The notes beneath the pieces are model-generated. The model was given only the letters and a program-made list of their open reading frames with translations. It ran no database searches and had not been told where the DNA came from. Position numbers and translations under genes: made by a program. From contig CAVZKP010000024.1 of NCBI GenBank assembly GCA_963775875.1, forward strand, positions 1-64,000: DNA of 64,000 nucleotides. Direction: 5' to 3'. Source of the DNA: AP-15 sp963775875. Lineage in GTDB: Bacteria > Pseudomonadota > Alphaproteobacteria > ATCC43930 > CGMCC-115725. The first letter of the stretch is position 1, and the number at the start of each line of letters is the position of its first letter. Below are positions 36,419 through 45,496 of this stretch, in pieces.

Positions 36419-38112
36419 TCGACGCCCCCTGCGGGCCGGCCCTTGATCAGCGCCTCGGGATGGCGCGCCAGCAGATCGGCGAGCGAGCGGATCGAGCCCA
36501 CCGCATCGTTGAGCTGCGCCAGCAGCCGTTCCAGGTTGCGGCTGAACCGGGTGTTGTCGCCATAGCCGCTGTCCACCGACAACAGCAGCTTGTTGGCATT
36601 GGTCACGGTCTTTTGCAATTGGCTGGCCATTTCCGGCAATTGCTTCAAGGCCGGGGCGGTACCGGCGTCGACATGCTTGGTCACCTGCTCGACCACCGCG
36701 ATCGTACCGGCGAGCTGGGTCAGCGCCTTCTGCATCTGCGGGCCGCTGGCGAGATCGTTGACCGATTTCAGGATGCCGTCGAGATTTTTGCCGATTTGAT
36801 CGAATGGGATCGTGTTGACCTTGTCGAGCAGGTCATTGGCTGAGGCCTGAAGTCCGGAGAAACCGCCGCCCGGCGCGGTCGGCAAGACAAAATCCCCATC
36901 CTTCATCGTGACCTGGACCGGCGGTGCGTCGTGGAGGAAATCGAGCGCCACCTGCTGTTGCCCGGTAATCAGGCTGGCGCTCTGCACGGTCGCTCGCAAT
37001 CCCTTCTTGAGCAGCGCATCGACAGCTTCCGTCGAGTTCTTGAACACTCTGACGCCGACGCCAACGATGCGTTCGGGCTCGACCTCGAAGCGAACCGGCG
37101 CCACGACCATGTCCTTGACCCGGTCATAGGCGAGCCGCACATCGGTGACATGGCCGACCACGAGCCCGTGCATCGTGACTGGCGAGCCGGGCCCCAGCCC
37201 GCTAACCGAGCCTGGGAAGTACGATATCACCGGGATCTTGCGGGTATAGGACGCGGCCTGCGCAATATCGCGATCAGAGAACAACGGGAATACATGGTTT
37301 TCCAGGCTCGCCTGCTCGACATGGTTTTCCGAGGGCGGGGTGTCGAAGGCGATGCCGCCAAGGATAAGGGCGCGCAGGGATTCGAGTTGGACGTCGATCC
37401 CGGTCCCGGCGAGCTTGATTGACAGCCCCGAGGCGTTCCAGAACCGGGTATCGTCATGCACATAAGTGTCGTACGGGGCGCGAACAAAGGCGTGGATGGT
37501 GACGTAGTCGGCCATGTCGGCGATGTCCCAGCCGAGCACCTCGCCGACGCTGAGGTCGCGAAAGAAGATCGGTGAGCCAAGTGAGATCGACCCCAGCCGC
37601 TTGGCCTTCAGGTAAAAGATGCGGCCCGGAACATGGGTGCTGAGGATCGGCGGGTCCTCGCGCCCGGTAAAATGCAGTTGCTCCTTGCCGGCGGTTGCGC
37701 CGGGAAGCATGCTGACATAGCTGCCCGACAGCAGGGTCTCGAGACCGGAGACGGCGCCGGCGAATAGGCGCGGCTTGACCACCCAGAACACCGTCTTGTC
37801 AGTCAACAGCGGCTCGGCCTGCCGGGTTGTGGCGATGGACACAACGACGTGATTGTGGTCGGGAGAGAGTTCCAGACTCTTGACCGTGCCAAAGACGATG
37901 TCCTTGAATTTGAGCTGTGACTGGCCGGCCTGCAGCCCCTCGGCGGTGTCGAAGGTGACGGTGATCGTCGGCCCCTCTTTCGACAGGGTGTCCCAGGCGA
38001 GCCACACGCCGATTGCGACCGCGACCAGCGGGATCAGCCAGATCACCGACACCCGCCGTGAACGCCGCGTCGCCGCATGCGCGAGCGCCGGCGTATCGGC
38101 GGGATTACTCAT
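36415..38112 (-). CDS. pqiB: PqiB-like MCE protein
   Basis: 565 residues with an N-terminal membrane helix (VIWLIPLVAVAIGVWLAW) and three MCE/MlaD domains, visible as GLQAGQSQLKFKDIVFGTV, KRLGSISLGSPIFFRDLSVGEV and GLGPGSPVTMHGLVVGHV. The C-terminal ~150 residues are predicted helical and should form the needle. It moves lipids between the membranes in the PqiABC system. GGGGAG precedes the ATG. The order here is pqiB-pqiC-pqiA, unlike E. coli pqiABC. Confidence 0.92.
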   Translation of the reverse strand: MSNPADTPALAHAATRRSRRVSVIWLIPLVAVAIGVWLAWDTLSKEGPTITVTFDTAEGLQAGQSQLKFKDIVFGTVKSLELSPDHNHVVVSIATTRQAEPLLTDKTVFWVVKPRLFAGAVSGLETLLSGSYVSMLPGATAGKEQLHFTGREDPPILSTHVPGRIFYLKAKRLGSISLGSPIFFRDLSVGEVLGWDIADMADYVTIHAFVRAPYDTYVHDDTRFWNASGLSIKLAGTGIDVQLESLRALILGGIAFDTPPSENHVEQASLENHVFPLFSDRDIAQAASYTRKIPVISYFPGSVSGLGPGSPVTMHGLVVGHVTDVRLAYDRVKDMVVAPVRFEVEPERIVGVGVRVFKNSTEAVDALLKKGLRATVQSASLITGQQQVALDFLHDAPPVQVTMKDGDFVLPTAPGGGFSGLQASANDLLDKVNTIPFDQIGKNLDGILKSVNDLASGPQMQKALTQLAGTIAVVEQVTKHVDAGTAPALKQLPEMASQLQKTVTNANKLLLSVDSGYGDNTRFSRNLERLLAQLNDAVGSIRSLADLLARHPEALIKGRPAGGVE

Positions 38113-38165
38113 GAACGGCTCCCCTGGGGCAATGAGGAGACTCTAACCCGTTCCGGAATGCCGGG

Positions 38166-38741
38166 CTAGATCCCGTCCAAGGGTGGCAGCAGCCGGTGGG
38201 CGAGGGTGCGGGGCAGGATGCCATGCAGCCGCGGGTCTTCGAACGACACCGGGCGGCGGGCATAGACCGCAAATCCGGCACGCTGATAGACCGCCAGGGC
38301 CTTCGGATGGTCATAGGTCGAGGTGTGCAGCCAGAAGCGGCCGATCGGCCGCGCGGTCCATGCCCGGTCGATCGCCGCCTGCAGCATGTAGGCGCCGTAG
38401 CCGCGGCCGATAAAATCGGGGACCAGCCCAAAATAGCACAATTTGGTTTCGCGTGGTTCGGTGGTGTCGAGCTCGAAAAAGCCGGCCGGCACGCCGCCGA
38501 CATAGAGGACAAAGATCTCGATCGTCGGCTTGTTGATCAGCTGGGCTAATGCGGCGTCGCCAAACAGCCGGCGCTCGAACCACAGCCACGGTTCGCCGAC
38601 CGCGTCGTAGATATAGCGGTAAAACGAGAGGGTGCAGTTTTCAACGCGCATCAGCGCGAGTCTGCCCCCCGGCGTCGGCGCCCGCCCCGATACCGGGCGC
38701 GCCAGCATTTCCAGATAGGTGATCGTGTCGTGTAGCAGCAC
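38166..38741 (-). CDS. GNAT-family N-acetyltransferase
   Basis: 191 residues. The acetyl-CoA loop is seen in LVPDFIGRGYGAYMLQAAID, with the preceding strand KLCYFGLVP and the later TYDHPKALAVYQRAGF. The target is unknown. A GTG start at 38741 is chosen: it lies 4 bp past the sseA stop, with AAAGG within the sseA end, and the family N-terminus begins there (LLHDTITYLEM). It belongs to the cysK-alaX-sseA run and precedes pqiB by 53 bp. Confidence 0.8.
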   Translation of the reverse strand: MLLHDTITYLEMLARPVSGRAPTPGGRLALMRVENCTLSFYRYIYDAVGEPWLWFERRLFGDAALAQLINKPTIEIFVLYVGGVPAGFFELDTTEPRETKLCYFGLVPDFIGRGYGAYMLQAAIDRAWTARPIGRFWLHTSTYDHPKALAVYQRAGFAVYARRPVSFEDPRLHGILPRTLAHRLLPPLDGI

Positions 38742-38745
38742 CGGA

Positions 38746-39615
38746 TCAGACCTTTCCCGCAGGGCCGGTCTCGACCGGGGTATCACCGGGCAGCCCCCAT
38801 TCCGACCACGAACCGTCATAGACCGCCGCCCCCGGATGGCCGATCAGGTGCAAGGCGAAGGCCAGTGCGCAGGCGGTGACGCCCGAGCCGCAGCTGGTCA
38901 CTACCGGGCGATCGAGCGCCACACCGGCCTCGCGGAACAAGTCCGTCAACTGCTCGGCGCTGCGCAATTGCCGGGTGGCGGGGTCAGTCATCTGCTCGTA
39001 GGGCAGGCTGCGGCTGCCCGGGATATGGCCGCTGCGCAGGCCGGGCCGGGTTTCCGCGGTGGTGCCGTCGAACCGGCCAGCGGCGCGGGCGTCAACGACT
39101 TGCTCTCGCCGGGTCGCGAGGTTGCCGAGCAACGCCGTCTTATCGCGGACCAGCCTCGGTTCGAACCGCGCGGTAAAATGCCGCGGCTCCGGTTTAGGGA
39201 TCGCGGTATCGACCGGCCGGCCCTCGGCCCTCCATTTCGGCAGCCCACCGTCGAGCAATGCCACGTCGCGATGGCCGAACAGCCGCAGCATCCACCATGC
39301 CCGCCCGGCCGAAGACAGCCCGTTGCCGTCATAGACGATGACCCGGTCATCATCGCCGATGCCGAGGGCGCCAATCTTTTGCGCGAACAGTTCGTCGGAC
39401 GGGATCATATGCGGCAGGGAAGTGCCGGGCTCGGCGATGTCGTCGATATCAAAAAACACCGCACCCGGGATGTGGCCATGCTGGTAATCCGCCCGTGCGG
39501 TCGGCGTGATACCCGGCAGTTTGAACGAACAGTCGACGACCCGAACATGCGGATCATTGAGATGCGCGGCGAGCCAATCGGCGCTGACGAGCGCCTCGGG
39601 ATTGGCATAGGGCAT
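38746..39615 (-). CDS. sseA: 3-mercaptopyruvate sulfurtransferase
   Basis: 289 residues forming two rhodanese domains. The active-site loop CGSGVT (in VVTSCGSGVTACALA) is the mercaptopyruvate-type signature, unlike CRKGVT of thiosulfate sulfurtransferases. Also visible: HIPGAVFFDIDDI and DGSWSEWG. It transfers sulfur from 3-mercaptopyruvate to acceptors. ATG 39615 has GGAGG upstream; ATG 39642 would overlap alaX. Confidence 0.93.
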   Translation of the reverse strand: MPYANPEALVSADWLAAHLNDPHVRVVDCSFKLPGITPTARADYQHGHIPGAVFFDIDDIAEPGTSLPHMIPSDELFAQKIGALGIGDDDRVIVYDGNGLSSAGRAWWMLRLFGHRDVALLDGGLPKWRAEGRPVDTAIPKPEPRHFTARFEPRLVRDKTALLGNLATRREQVVDARAAGRFDGTTAETRPGLRSGHIPGSRSLPYEQMTDPATRQLRSAEQLTDLFREAGVALDRPVVTSCGSGVTACALAFALHLIGHPGAAVYDGSWSEWGLPGDTPVETGPAGKV

Positions 39616-39631
39616 GGCGCGGTTTTCCTCC

Positions 39632-40342
39632 CTAGACGACAAAGGCGATGATGACGCGACGGTTCTGTCTGCCCTTGTTTTCGATCTTGGTCACCGCGAT
39701 CGGGCCGATCTCGGCGGTGTTGCCGACATGCGTCCCGCCGCAGGGCTGCAAGTCGACCCCTGGGATTTCCATCAGCCGCACCTGTCCCATCCCGGTTGGC
39801 GGCTTGACCGACATCGTGCGGATCAGCTCCGGCTGGGCGGCGAGTTCGTCATCGCTGATCCACCGCGCGCCCACCGGGTGGGCCTCGGCGATCAGCGCGT
39901 TGACCCGAGCGGCGAGCGCCTCCTTGTCGAGGCTCGAACCGGGCACATCGAAATCGAGCCGTCCCCTTCCATCTGCAACCTGGCCGCCGGTCACCGCTCC
40001 CGGAACGATGCTGCACAGCAGGTGCAGACAGGTGTGCATACGCATCAGCCGATGCCGCCGCTGCCAATCGATCTCGGCGGTCAGTTCGGTCCCGGGTTCG
40101 GGAAGCGCGGCGCCCGGTGCCGGCACATGGATGACCTCGTCCGCCGCCGCTCCTTTGACCGTATCGACGATCGCGATCTCTAGACCCGAGGCGAGCCGCA
40201 GCACGCCGGTGTCGCCGGGCTGCCCGCCGCCGGTCGGATAAAACACGGTGCGGTCGAGCCGAATGCCCCGCCCATCCGCGGCGAGGACCCGCGCCGCGCA
40301 CGACCGCAGATACCCGTCATCGCGAAATAACAGTCCGGTCAT
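39632..40342 (-). CDS. alaX: Alanyl-tRNA editing protein (AlaX type)
   Basis: 236 residues matching the editing domain of alanyl-tRNA synthetase. Zinc ligands are in RMHTCLHLL (HxxxH) and PCGGTHVGNTAEIG. The glycine-rich TVFYPTGGGQPGDTG motif marks the medium AlaX form. It hydrolyses mischarged Ser- or Gly-tRNA(Ala). It overlaps cysK by ATGA, so the two are translationally coupled. Confidence 0.92.
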   Translation of the reverse strand: MTGLLFRDDGYLRSCAARVLAADGRGIRLDRTVFYPTGGGQPGDTGVLRLASGLEIAIVDTVKGAAADEVIHVPAPGAALPEPGTELTAEIDWQRRHRLMRMHTCLHLLCSIVPGAVTGGQVADGRGRLDFDVPGSSLDKEALAARVNALIAEAHPVGARWISDDELAAQPELIRTMSVKPPTGMGQVRLMEIPGVDLQPCGGTHVGNTAEIGPIAVTKIENKGRQNRRVIIAFVV

Positions 40343-41349
40343 TGCGACGCCCCCAGCCAGGCCGGCATCGGCAGGTCGCGTTCTTTGAGAAAGGCCGGGT
40401 TGAACAGTTTGGACTGATAGCGCGTCCCGGAATCACAGAGGATGGTCACGATCGTGTGGCCGGGGCCAAGCAGCCGTGCGAGGCGAATGGCGCCGCAGAT
40501 GTTGATCCCCGTCGACCCGCCGAGGATCAGCCCTTCCTCGACCACGAGATCGAACAGCACCGGCAGCATTTCAGCATCGGTGATCTGGAACTGCCCATCG
40601 GGCGCAAAGCCTTCGAGGTTCTTGGTCTCACGATTGTTGCCGATGCCCTCGGTAATCGAATTGCCCTCCGGCTTGAACTCGCGCCGCGCGTACCAGCTGT
40701 AAATTCCCGAGCCCATGCAGTCCGACAGATAGATTTGGACCGCCGGATTGCGCTCCTTGAGGGCGATGCCGACCCCCGACAAGGTGCCGCCGGTGCCGAC
40801 CGAGCAGGTGAAGCCGTCAATTTTGCCCCCGGTCTGGTCCCAGATCTCGGGGCCGGTGGTTTGATAATGGCCGCGGCGGTTGGCGAGATTGTCGAATTGG
40901 TTGGCCCAGATCGCGCCGTTCGGCTCCTTCGCCGCGATCTCGTCGGCGAGCCGCCCGGAATAGCGCACGTAATTGTTGGGGTTGGTATAGGGCGCCGCCG
41001 GCACCAGACGAAGATCGGCGCCGCACAGCAGCAGCATGTCCTTCTTTTCCTGGCTCTGCGTCTCCGGCATGACGATCACCGTGCGGTAGCCCCGCGCATT
41101 GCCAACCAGCGCCAGACCGATGCCGGTATTGCCCGCCGTGCCCTCGACGATGACCCCGCCCGGCCGTAACAACCCGCGCTCCTCGGCATCGGTGATAATC
41201 GCCAATGCCGCCCGGTCCTTGACCGACCCGCCCGGGTTCAAAAACTCGGCCTTGCCCAAAATCGTGCAGCCGGTCATCTCCGAGGCGCGCCGCAGCTTGA
41301 TCAGCGGCGTGTTCCCGACCGTCCCAACAAAGCCCTCGCGGATCTGCAT
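40339..41349 (-). CDS. cysK: Cysteine synthase A-like PLP enzyme
   Basis: 336 residues. PLP Lys is in NPGGSVKDRAAL, the phosphate loop in SVGTGGTLSGVG and the asparagine loop in EGTAGNTGIGLALV. It makes cysteine from O-acetylserine and sulfide. The protein is longer than typical CysK and carries an insertion (YSWYARREFKPEGNSITEGIG) seen in the CysK2/cystathionine-synthase-like branch, so the exact substrate could differ. It is first in a leftward run and divergent from dcd. Confidence 0.9.
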   Translation of the reverse strand: MQIREGFVGTVGNTPLIKLRRASEMTGCTILGKAEFLNPGGSVKDRAALAIITDAEERGLLRPGGVIVEGTAGNTGIGLALVGNARGYRTVIVMPETQSQEKKDMLLLCGADLRLVPAAPYTNPNNYVRYSGRLADEIAAKEPNGAIWANQFDNLANRRGHYQTTGPEIWDQTGGKIDGFTCSVGTGGTLSGVGIALKERNPAVQIYLSDCMGSGIYSWYARREFKPEGNSITEGIGNNRETKNLEGFAPDGQFQITDAEMLPVLFDLVVEEGLILGGSTGINICGAIRLARLLGPGHTIVTILCDSGTRYQSKLFNPAFLKERDLPMPAWLGASQ

Positions 41350-41404
41350 ACCTCTCTCCGTCCGCCCGCTCTCGCGCCCAGACTATCGGGCGCAGCCACC
41401 GCCG

Positions 41405-41442
41405 ACGCAACAGCCGTGCTATTGTTTCCTATGCTGCTGCGT
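41405..41442. repeat. Inverted repeat in the cysK/dcd divergent region
   Basis: ACGCAACAGC (41405-41414) and GCTGCTGCGT (41433-41442) are inverted copies with one mismatch and an 18-nt spacer. They lie between divergent starts and could be an operator. No known regulator is implied. Confidence 0.3.
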
Positions 41443-41483
41443 TGGCTTAAAACGGGTTACTGCCAATCGGAGGATACTGTTGG

Positions 41484-42695
41484 ATGAGAGGAGCGCAGAC
41501 GGGCGCGCTGTTCCCGCTGCCTGAAGCGGAGCCTTCTACCGGGGAGCTATTTCCGCCGCCCGAACCGAGGGAGCTTGAACATGCAACCGGTATCTTGCCG
41601 TACCAATTGTTGCGCGACGCGATCGATCGAACGCACGAGATCCAGTCGCTGGAATCGATCGTTGACGATCAGCTTCAGCCCGCCAGCCTCGATCTCCGTC
41701 TCGGGAACGTCGCCTATCGTGTCCGCGCAAGTTTTCTTCCTGGTCCCGATCGTACAGTTGCTGAAAAATTGCGTACGTTGACGCTACACACTCTCGATTT
41801 GCGTAAGGGCGCTGTCCTCGAAAAGGATTGCGTGTATATTGTGCCGTTACTGGAGCATCTAGCGCTGCGGTATCGTACCTCGGGGTCTGCTAATCCAAAG
41901 AGTTCGACTGGCCGTCTCAACGTGTTCGCACGAGTGATTATAGATTATGGTACTGAGTTCGATAGCATCAAGTCTAATTACTCTGGTCCACTTTATGCGG
42001 AACTATCGCCCCGATCGTTCAGCATTCTCGTCCGAAAGGGTTCTCGCCTCGTTCAACTTCGGATACGGCGAGGAAGGCCGACTTCCAGTAACGCCGCGTT
42101 GCGGCGGCTGCACGAAGAGGTCGGCTTCAGTATAGTGCCCCCCGGTTCTCCTATCGGTCGGGAATTAATCGAGGGGGGGCTAGCGGTCACCGTTGACGTA
42201 AGCGGCACTCTCCAGAGTGGCTTCGTGGGGTTTAAAGCTCGAAAGCATACGCCAGTAATCGACGTCGATCAGATAAATTACTACGATGTTGGAGATTTCT
42301 GGGATCTGGTATTTGCAAGCGGAGAAGGAATAATGCTAGATCCGGAAGATTTTTACATTCTGGCGTCCCGCGAGTCCGTCGCCATACCGACAGACCAAGC
42401 GGCAGAGATGCTGGCGTATGATACGCTGGTAGGTGAATTTCGTGTTCATTATGCGGGTTTCTTTGATCCCGGTTTTGGCATGGCTGAGACCGGCGGAGAA
42501 GGCAGCCGCGCGGTGCTCGAAGTGCGCGCGCACGAGGTGCCCTTCTTGATCGAGCACGGCCAGATCGTCGGCCGGCTGGTCTACGAGCGGCTGATCGCCC
42601 GCCCCGACAAGCTCTATGGCCGCGCCATCGGCTCCTCGTACCAAAGCCAGGGCTTGGCGCTGTCGAAGCACTTCAAGGAATTCTCGGCGCGATGA
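41484..42695 (+). CDS. dcd: dCTP deaminase, long alphaproteobacterial form
   Basis: 403 residues. This is a tandem dUTPase-fold form of 2'-deoxycytidine 5'-triphosphate deaminase: QPASLDLRLGNVAYRV near 64, STGRLNVFARVI near 142, NYSGPLYAELSPRSF near 167, GFKARKHTPVID near 252. It makes dUTP for dTTP synthesis. GGAGG lies 12 nt before the ATG. The first ~1 kb (41,540-42,480) is clearly AT-richer, with A/T-ending codons, than the last ~210 bp and the neighbouring genes. Its stop TGA abuts the stop of the convergent NUDIX gene with no base between (TGATCA). Confidence 0.88.
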   Translation: MRGAQTGALFPLPEAEPSTGELFPPPEPRELEHATGILPYQLLRDAIDRTHEIQSLESIVDDQLQPASLDLRLGNVAYRVRASFLPGPDRTVAEKLRTLTLHTLDLRKGAVLEKDCVYIVPLLEHLALRYRTSGSANPKSSTGRLNVFARVIIDYGTEFDSIKSNYSGPLYAELSPRSFSILVRKGSRLVQLRIRRGRPTSSNAALRRLHEEVGFSIVPPGSPIGRELIEGGLAVTVDVSGTLQSGFVGFKARKHTPVIDVDQINYYDVGDFWDLVFASGEGIMLDPEDFYILASRESVAIPTDQAAEMLAYDTLVGEFRVHYAGFFDPGFGMAETGGEGSRAVLEVRAHEVPFLIEHGQIVGRLVYERLIARPDKLYGRAIGSSYQSQGLALSKHFKEFSAR

Positions 42696-43322
42696 TCACT
42701 TTGTCGCCCACTTCCGGCGCAGACGGTCTCGGTGGGCCAGCAGCCAGTAGAGGGCGACCAGGGTATGCCCGTTCTCGATCTCGCCGGCGTCGAGCAGGGC
42801 TTCGATCTCGGCCAAAGTCTTGACCACGACACGGATGTCTTCGCCTTCCTGAACCAACCCGTGCAGGCCGGCGGCGGCGGTCGAATCGGTCCGGGCGCAG
42901 AACAGGAAAACGCTCTCGTCCGAGGCGCCGCAGGACGGCAGATAGCGCTGGATCGGGATCAGCTCGCCGGTGAGGGCAAGGCCGGTTTCCTCGCGCGTCT
43001 CGCGGACCGCGACGGTTTCCGGCGCCTCGTCGGCGTCGACCAGGCCGGCGACCACCTCGATCTGCCATGGCGACGCCCCGGCCAGCAACGCCGGCAGACG
43101 GAATTGCTCGATCAGCACGGCCATGTCGCAATCAGGGTCGTACAGCGCCACGGCGACGGCCTGACCGCGCCGCAGCACGTCATAACTGCGCACCGCGCTC
43201 CACCCGCCGGAAAACAGTCGATAGCGGAATCGGAAGACGTCGATCCGCAGAAAGCGCTCGAACGCTGTGCTCGCGTCGATAATTTCGACATCGCTGTGAG
43301 CGAGCGGCCCGGTCGGGCTCAT
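42696..43322 (-). CDS. NUDIX hydrolase, ADP-ribose pyrophosphatase-like
   Basis: 208 residues. The Nudix box is complete (GLVDADEAPETVAVRETREETGL: G-x5-E-x7-REVREE-type). The preceding QFRLPALLAGASPWQIEVVAG matches ADP-ribose/nucleoside-diphosphate-sugar pyrophosphatases. ATGA overlap with the histidine kinase gene puts it at the end of the signalling operon. Confidence 0.87.
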   Translation of the reverse strand: MSPTGPLAHSDVEIIDASTAFERFLRIDVFRFRYRLFSGGWSAVRSYDVLRRGQAVAVALYDPDCDMAVLIEQFRLPALLAGASPWQIEVVAGLVDADEAPETVAVRETREETGLALTGELIPIQRYLPSCGASDESVFLFCARTDSTAAAGLHGLVQEGEDIRVVVKTLAEIEALLDAGEIENGHTLVALYWLLAHRDRLRRKWATK

Positions 43323-45469
43323 AGGGCAGCCCCGGTCGCGACCGCGGCAGCGGCGGTGGCCGGGTTGCGGGGAAGCCGGATGGTGAATTCGGTGAACTCG
43401 CCCGGTTCGCTGTCCACGGCGATCGTGCCGCCATGCTCCTGGACCACGATGTCATAACTGATCGACAAGCCGAGGCCGGTGCCTTCGCCGGTCGGCTTGG
43501 TCGTAAAGAACGGCGAGAACGCCTTGTCGCGCACCTCGGGCGGCATGCCGGTTCCGTTGTCGCGCACTCGCACCTCGATCTGGTGGCCGCGATTGCCGGT
43601 CGTGATCCTTAGCAACGGCGCAAAGCTTGGGTCGCCACCCTCACGGCGGCGTTTGTTGACGGCATAAAACGCATTCGCAAAGAGGTTCAGAAACACTCGG
43701 GTGATGTCCTGCGGGACGGTTTCGACGGCACCGAGATCCGGGTCGAAATCGCGCTCCAGGGTGACGTTGAAGCCCTGATCCTGCGCGCGAGCGCCGTGAT
43801 AGGCGAGATTGAGCGCCTCCTCGATCAGCGCGTTGAGATCGCTCTGACGCCGCTCGCCGCTGTCGCCGCGCGAGTGCAGCAGCATGCTCTTGACGATGCC
43901 GTCAGCGCGCCGGCCATGCTCGGCGATCTTGGCGAGGTTGCCGTTCAGGGTGGCGATCAGCTCGTCGAGCTCCTCGGCTCGATTCGCGCCGGAGGGCGAA
44001 TCGATCGCTTCCTTCAGTTCGTCGAGCAATTCGCGCGACAATTCGGCGAAGTTATTGACGAAGTTGAGCGGATTCTTGATCTCATGGGCGATGCCGGCGG
44101 TCAGCTGGCCAAGCGACGCCATCTTTTCTGCCTGGATCAAATTCGTCTGCGCCGCCTTGAGCTGGTCATGAGCGGCGCGGAGGTCGCTCTCGCGGCGGCG
44201 CTGAGCCTCGAACAATTTGGCGTTGCGCACGGCGAGCGCGGACTGAGCGGCGAACGCCTCAACCAAGCTGACAATCTCGTCCGAAAAGCTGCCGGGCTCG
44301 CGGCGAACCACGATCAGTCCGCCGAGAATAGTCTGCTCGTGCAGCAGCGGTACAGCGAGCAGCGAGCGGTAGCCCAGACCTGCCAGGGTGGTCGCGAGCT
44401 CGGGAATGCCGATGCCTTGGGGCTCGAGCAGATCGGGCACCTGCACCGGAGTAGCACTGAGGGCCGGCGGGCCGCCGGCGTTTCGGCCGAGGATGATGGG
44501 CTGCGCCTGCAGGCGCTCGGCCAATGCTGGTTCGGCGCCATGGCTCAAACTGAAGCGAAATTCCCGGGTGGCCTCGTCAAATTCGTAGATCATCCCGGCG
44601 CCGGCCTGCGAGAACTCGATGGCGCGCGCGACGATCAGTTCGAGAACCGCCTCGAGATCGAGGGTCGAGCCGACGGCGCGCCCGACCGCGCGCAGCGCCT
44701 CAAATCTCGCCAATGTCAGGCGTAGCTGCTCGAGCGTGTCGCGGAAGGCAGCCAAGGTGCGCGCCATCGCGCCGATTTCGTCGCTGCCGGCCGCGGGGAT
44801 CGCCACCGCGAGGTTGCCGGCGTTGAGGCCGCGCATGGCGGCGACCAGACGGCGTAGCGGAATCGCGATCGAGCGCAGCACCAGCAATGTCAGAATGGCG
44901 CCGGCCAGCACTGCGGCCGAGACCACGATGCGCGACACTCGTTTGGCCGCCGCTGCTCCGGCGACCGCCTGCTCGCGCGCAGCGATCGTTTCGCGGGTCT
45001 GCTCGGCGACGATTGCGCTCAGCAATCGGTCGACCTCGACGCTATGTTCGCTCGCCTGCGCCAGCAGCGAGTTGCCGATGACCCGGTGATCGTCGGTGTA
45101 CTCGTCGACGGCTTTGCGAGCCAGGCGATGGTATTGCGCCAGTTCGCTGCGCACCGCGGCGACGGCATGCGGGCGGCGCCGGGCCAGCATATCGAGATCC
45201 TGCTCCATGCGGGTGCGAGCCGCGGCGGCGTTGTGTTCGGATAGCATCAGCATGCTGACGGCGAGGTCGGTCATCCAATAGCGCATCTCGCCAAAGGCAA
45301 TCTGCGCGCTGTTCGCCTCCTCGATGACGCCGAGCAGTTCGGCTGCTCTGACCATTGCCGCCGAATTCTCGGCGAGCTGGCGGTTCAGATAGAAATTGGT
45401 GCCGATCAGGACCAGAAGGAGCAGGCTCGACAGCAGAATGAGCCGGGTTCGGATCGTCAGCCGGGTCAT
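43319..45469 (-). CDS. Sensor histidine kinase with HAMP and GAF domains
   Basis: 716 residues. A first membrane helix (LILLSSLLLLVLIG) and a second (VVSAAVLAGAILTLLVL) flank a periplasmic helical sensor of ~150 residues. HAMP (RSIAIPLRRLVAAM), a GAF domain (~270-425), a coiled coil, the H-box in GIAHEIKNPLNF, and N/G boxes (LFANAFYAV, DNGTGMP, GTGLGLSIS) follow. It autophosphorylates on His and should signal to a response regulator in the same operon. It starts 27 bp after the heme-protein gene and overlaps the NUDIX gene. Confidence 0.92.
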   Translation of the reverse strand: MTRLTIRTRLILLSSLLLLVLIGTNFYLNRQLAENSAAMVRAAELLGVIEEANSAQIAFGEMRYWMTDLAVSMLMLSEHNAAAARTRMEQDLDMLARRRPHAVAAVRSELAQYHRLARKAVDEYTDDHRVIGNSLLAQASEHSVEVDRLLSAIVAEQTRETIAAREQAVAGAAAAKRVSRIVVSAAVLAGAILTLLVLRSIAIPLRRLVAAMRGLNAGNLAVAIPAAGSDEIGAMARTLAAFRDTLEQLRLTLARFEALRAVGRAVGSTLDLEAVLELIVARAIEFSQAGAGMIYEFDEATREFRFSLSHGAEPALAERLQAQPIILGRNAGGPPALSATPVQVPDLLEPQGIGIPELATTLAGLGYRSLLAVPLLHEQTILGGLIVVRREPGSFSDEIVSLVEAFAAQSALAVRNAKLFEAQRRRESDLRAAHDQLKAAQTNLIQAEKMASLGQLTAGIAHEIKNPLNFVNNFAELSRELLDELKEAIDSPSGANRAEELDELIATLNGNLAKIAEHGRRADGIVKSMLLHSRGDSGERRQSDLNALIEEALNLAYHGARAQDQGFNVTLERDFDPDLGAVETVPQDITRVFLNLFANAFYAVNKRRREGGDPSFAPLLRITTGNRGHQIEVRVRDNGTGMPPEVRDKAFSPFFTTKPTGEGTGLGLSISYDIVVQEHGGTIAVDSEPGEFTEFTIRLPRNPATAAAAVATGAAL

Positions 45470-45496
45470 TATCGCGTTCCCGCTACGCCGGCGACC

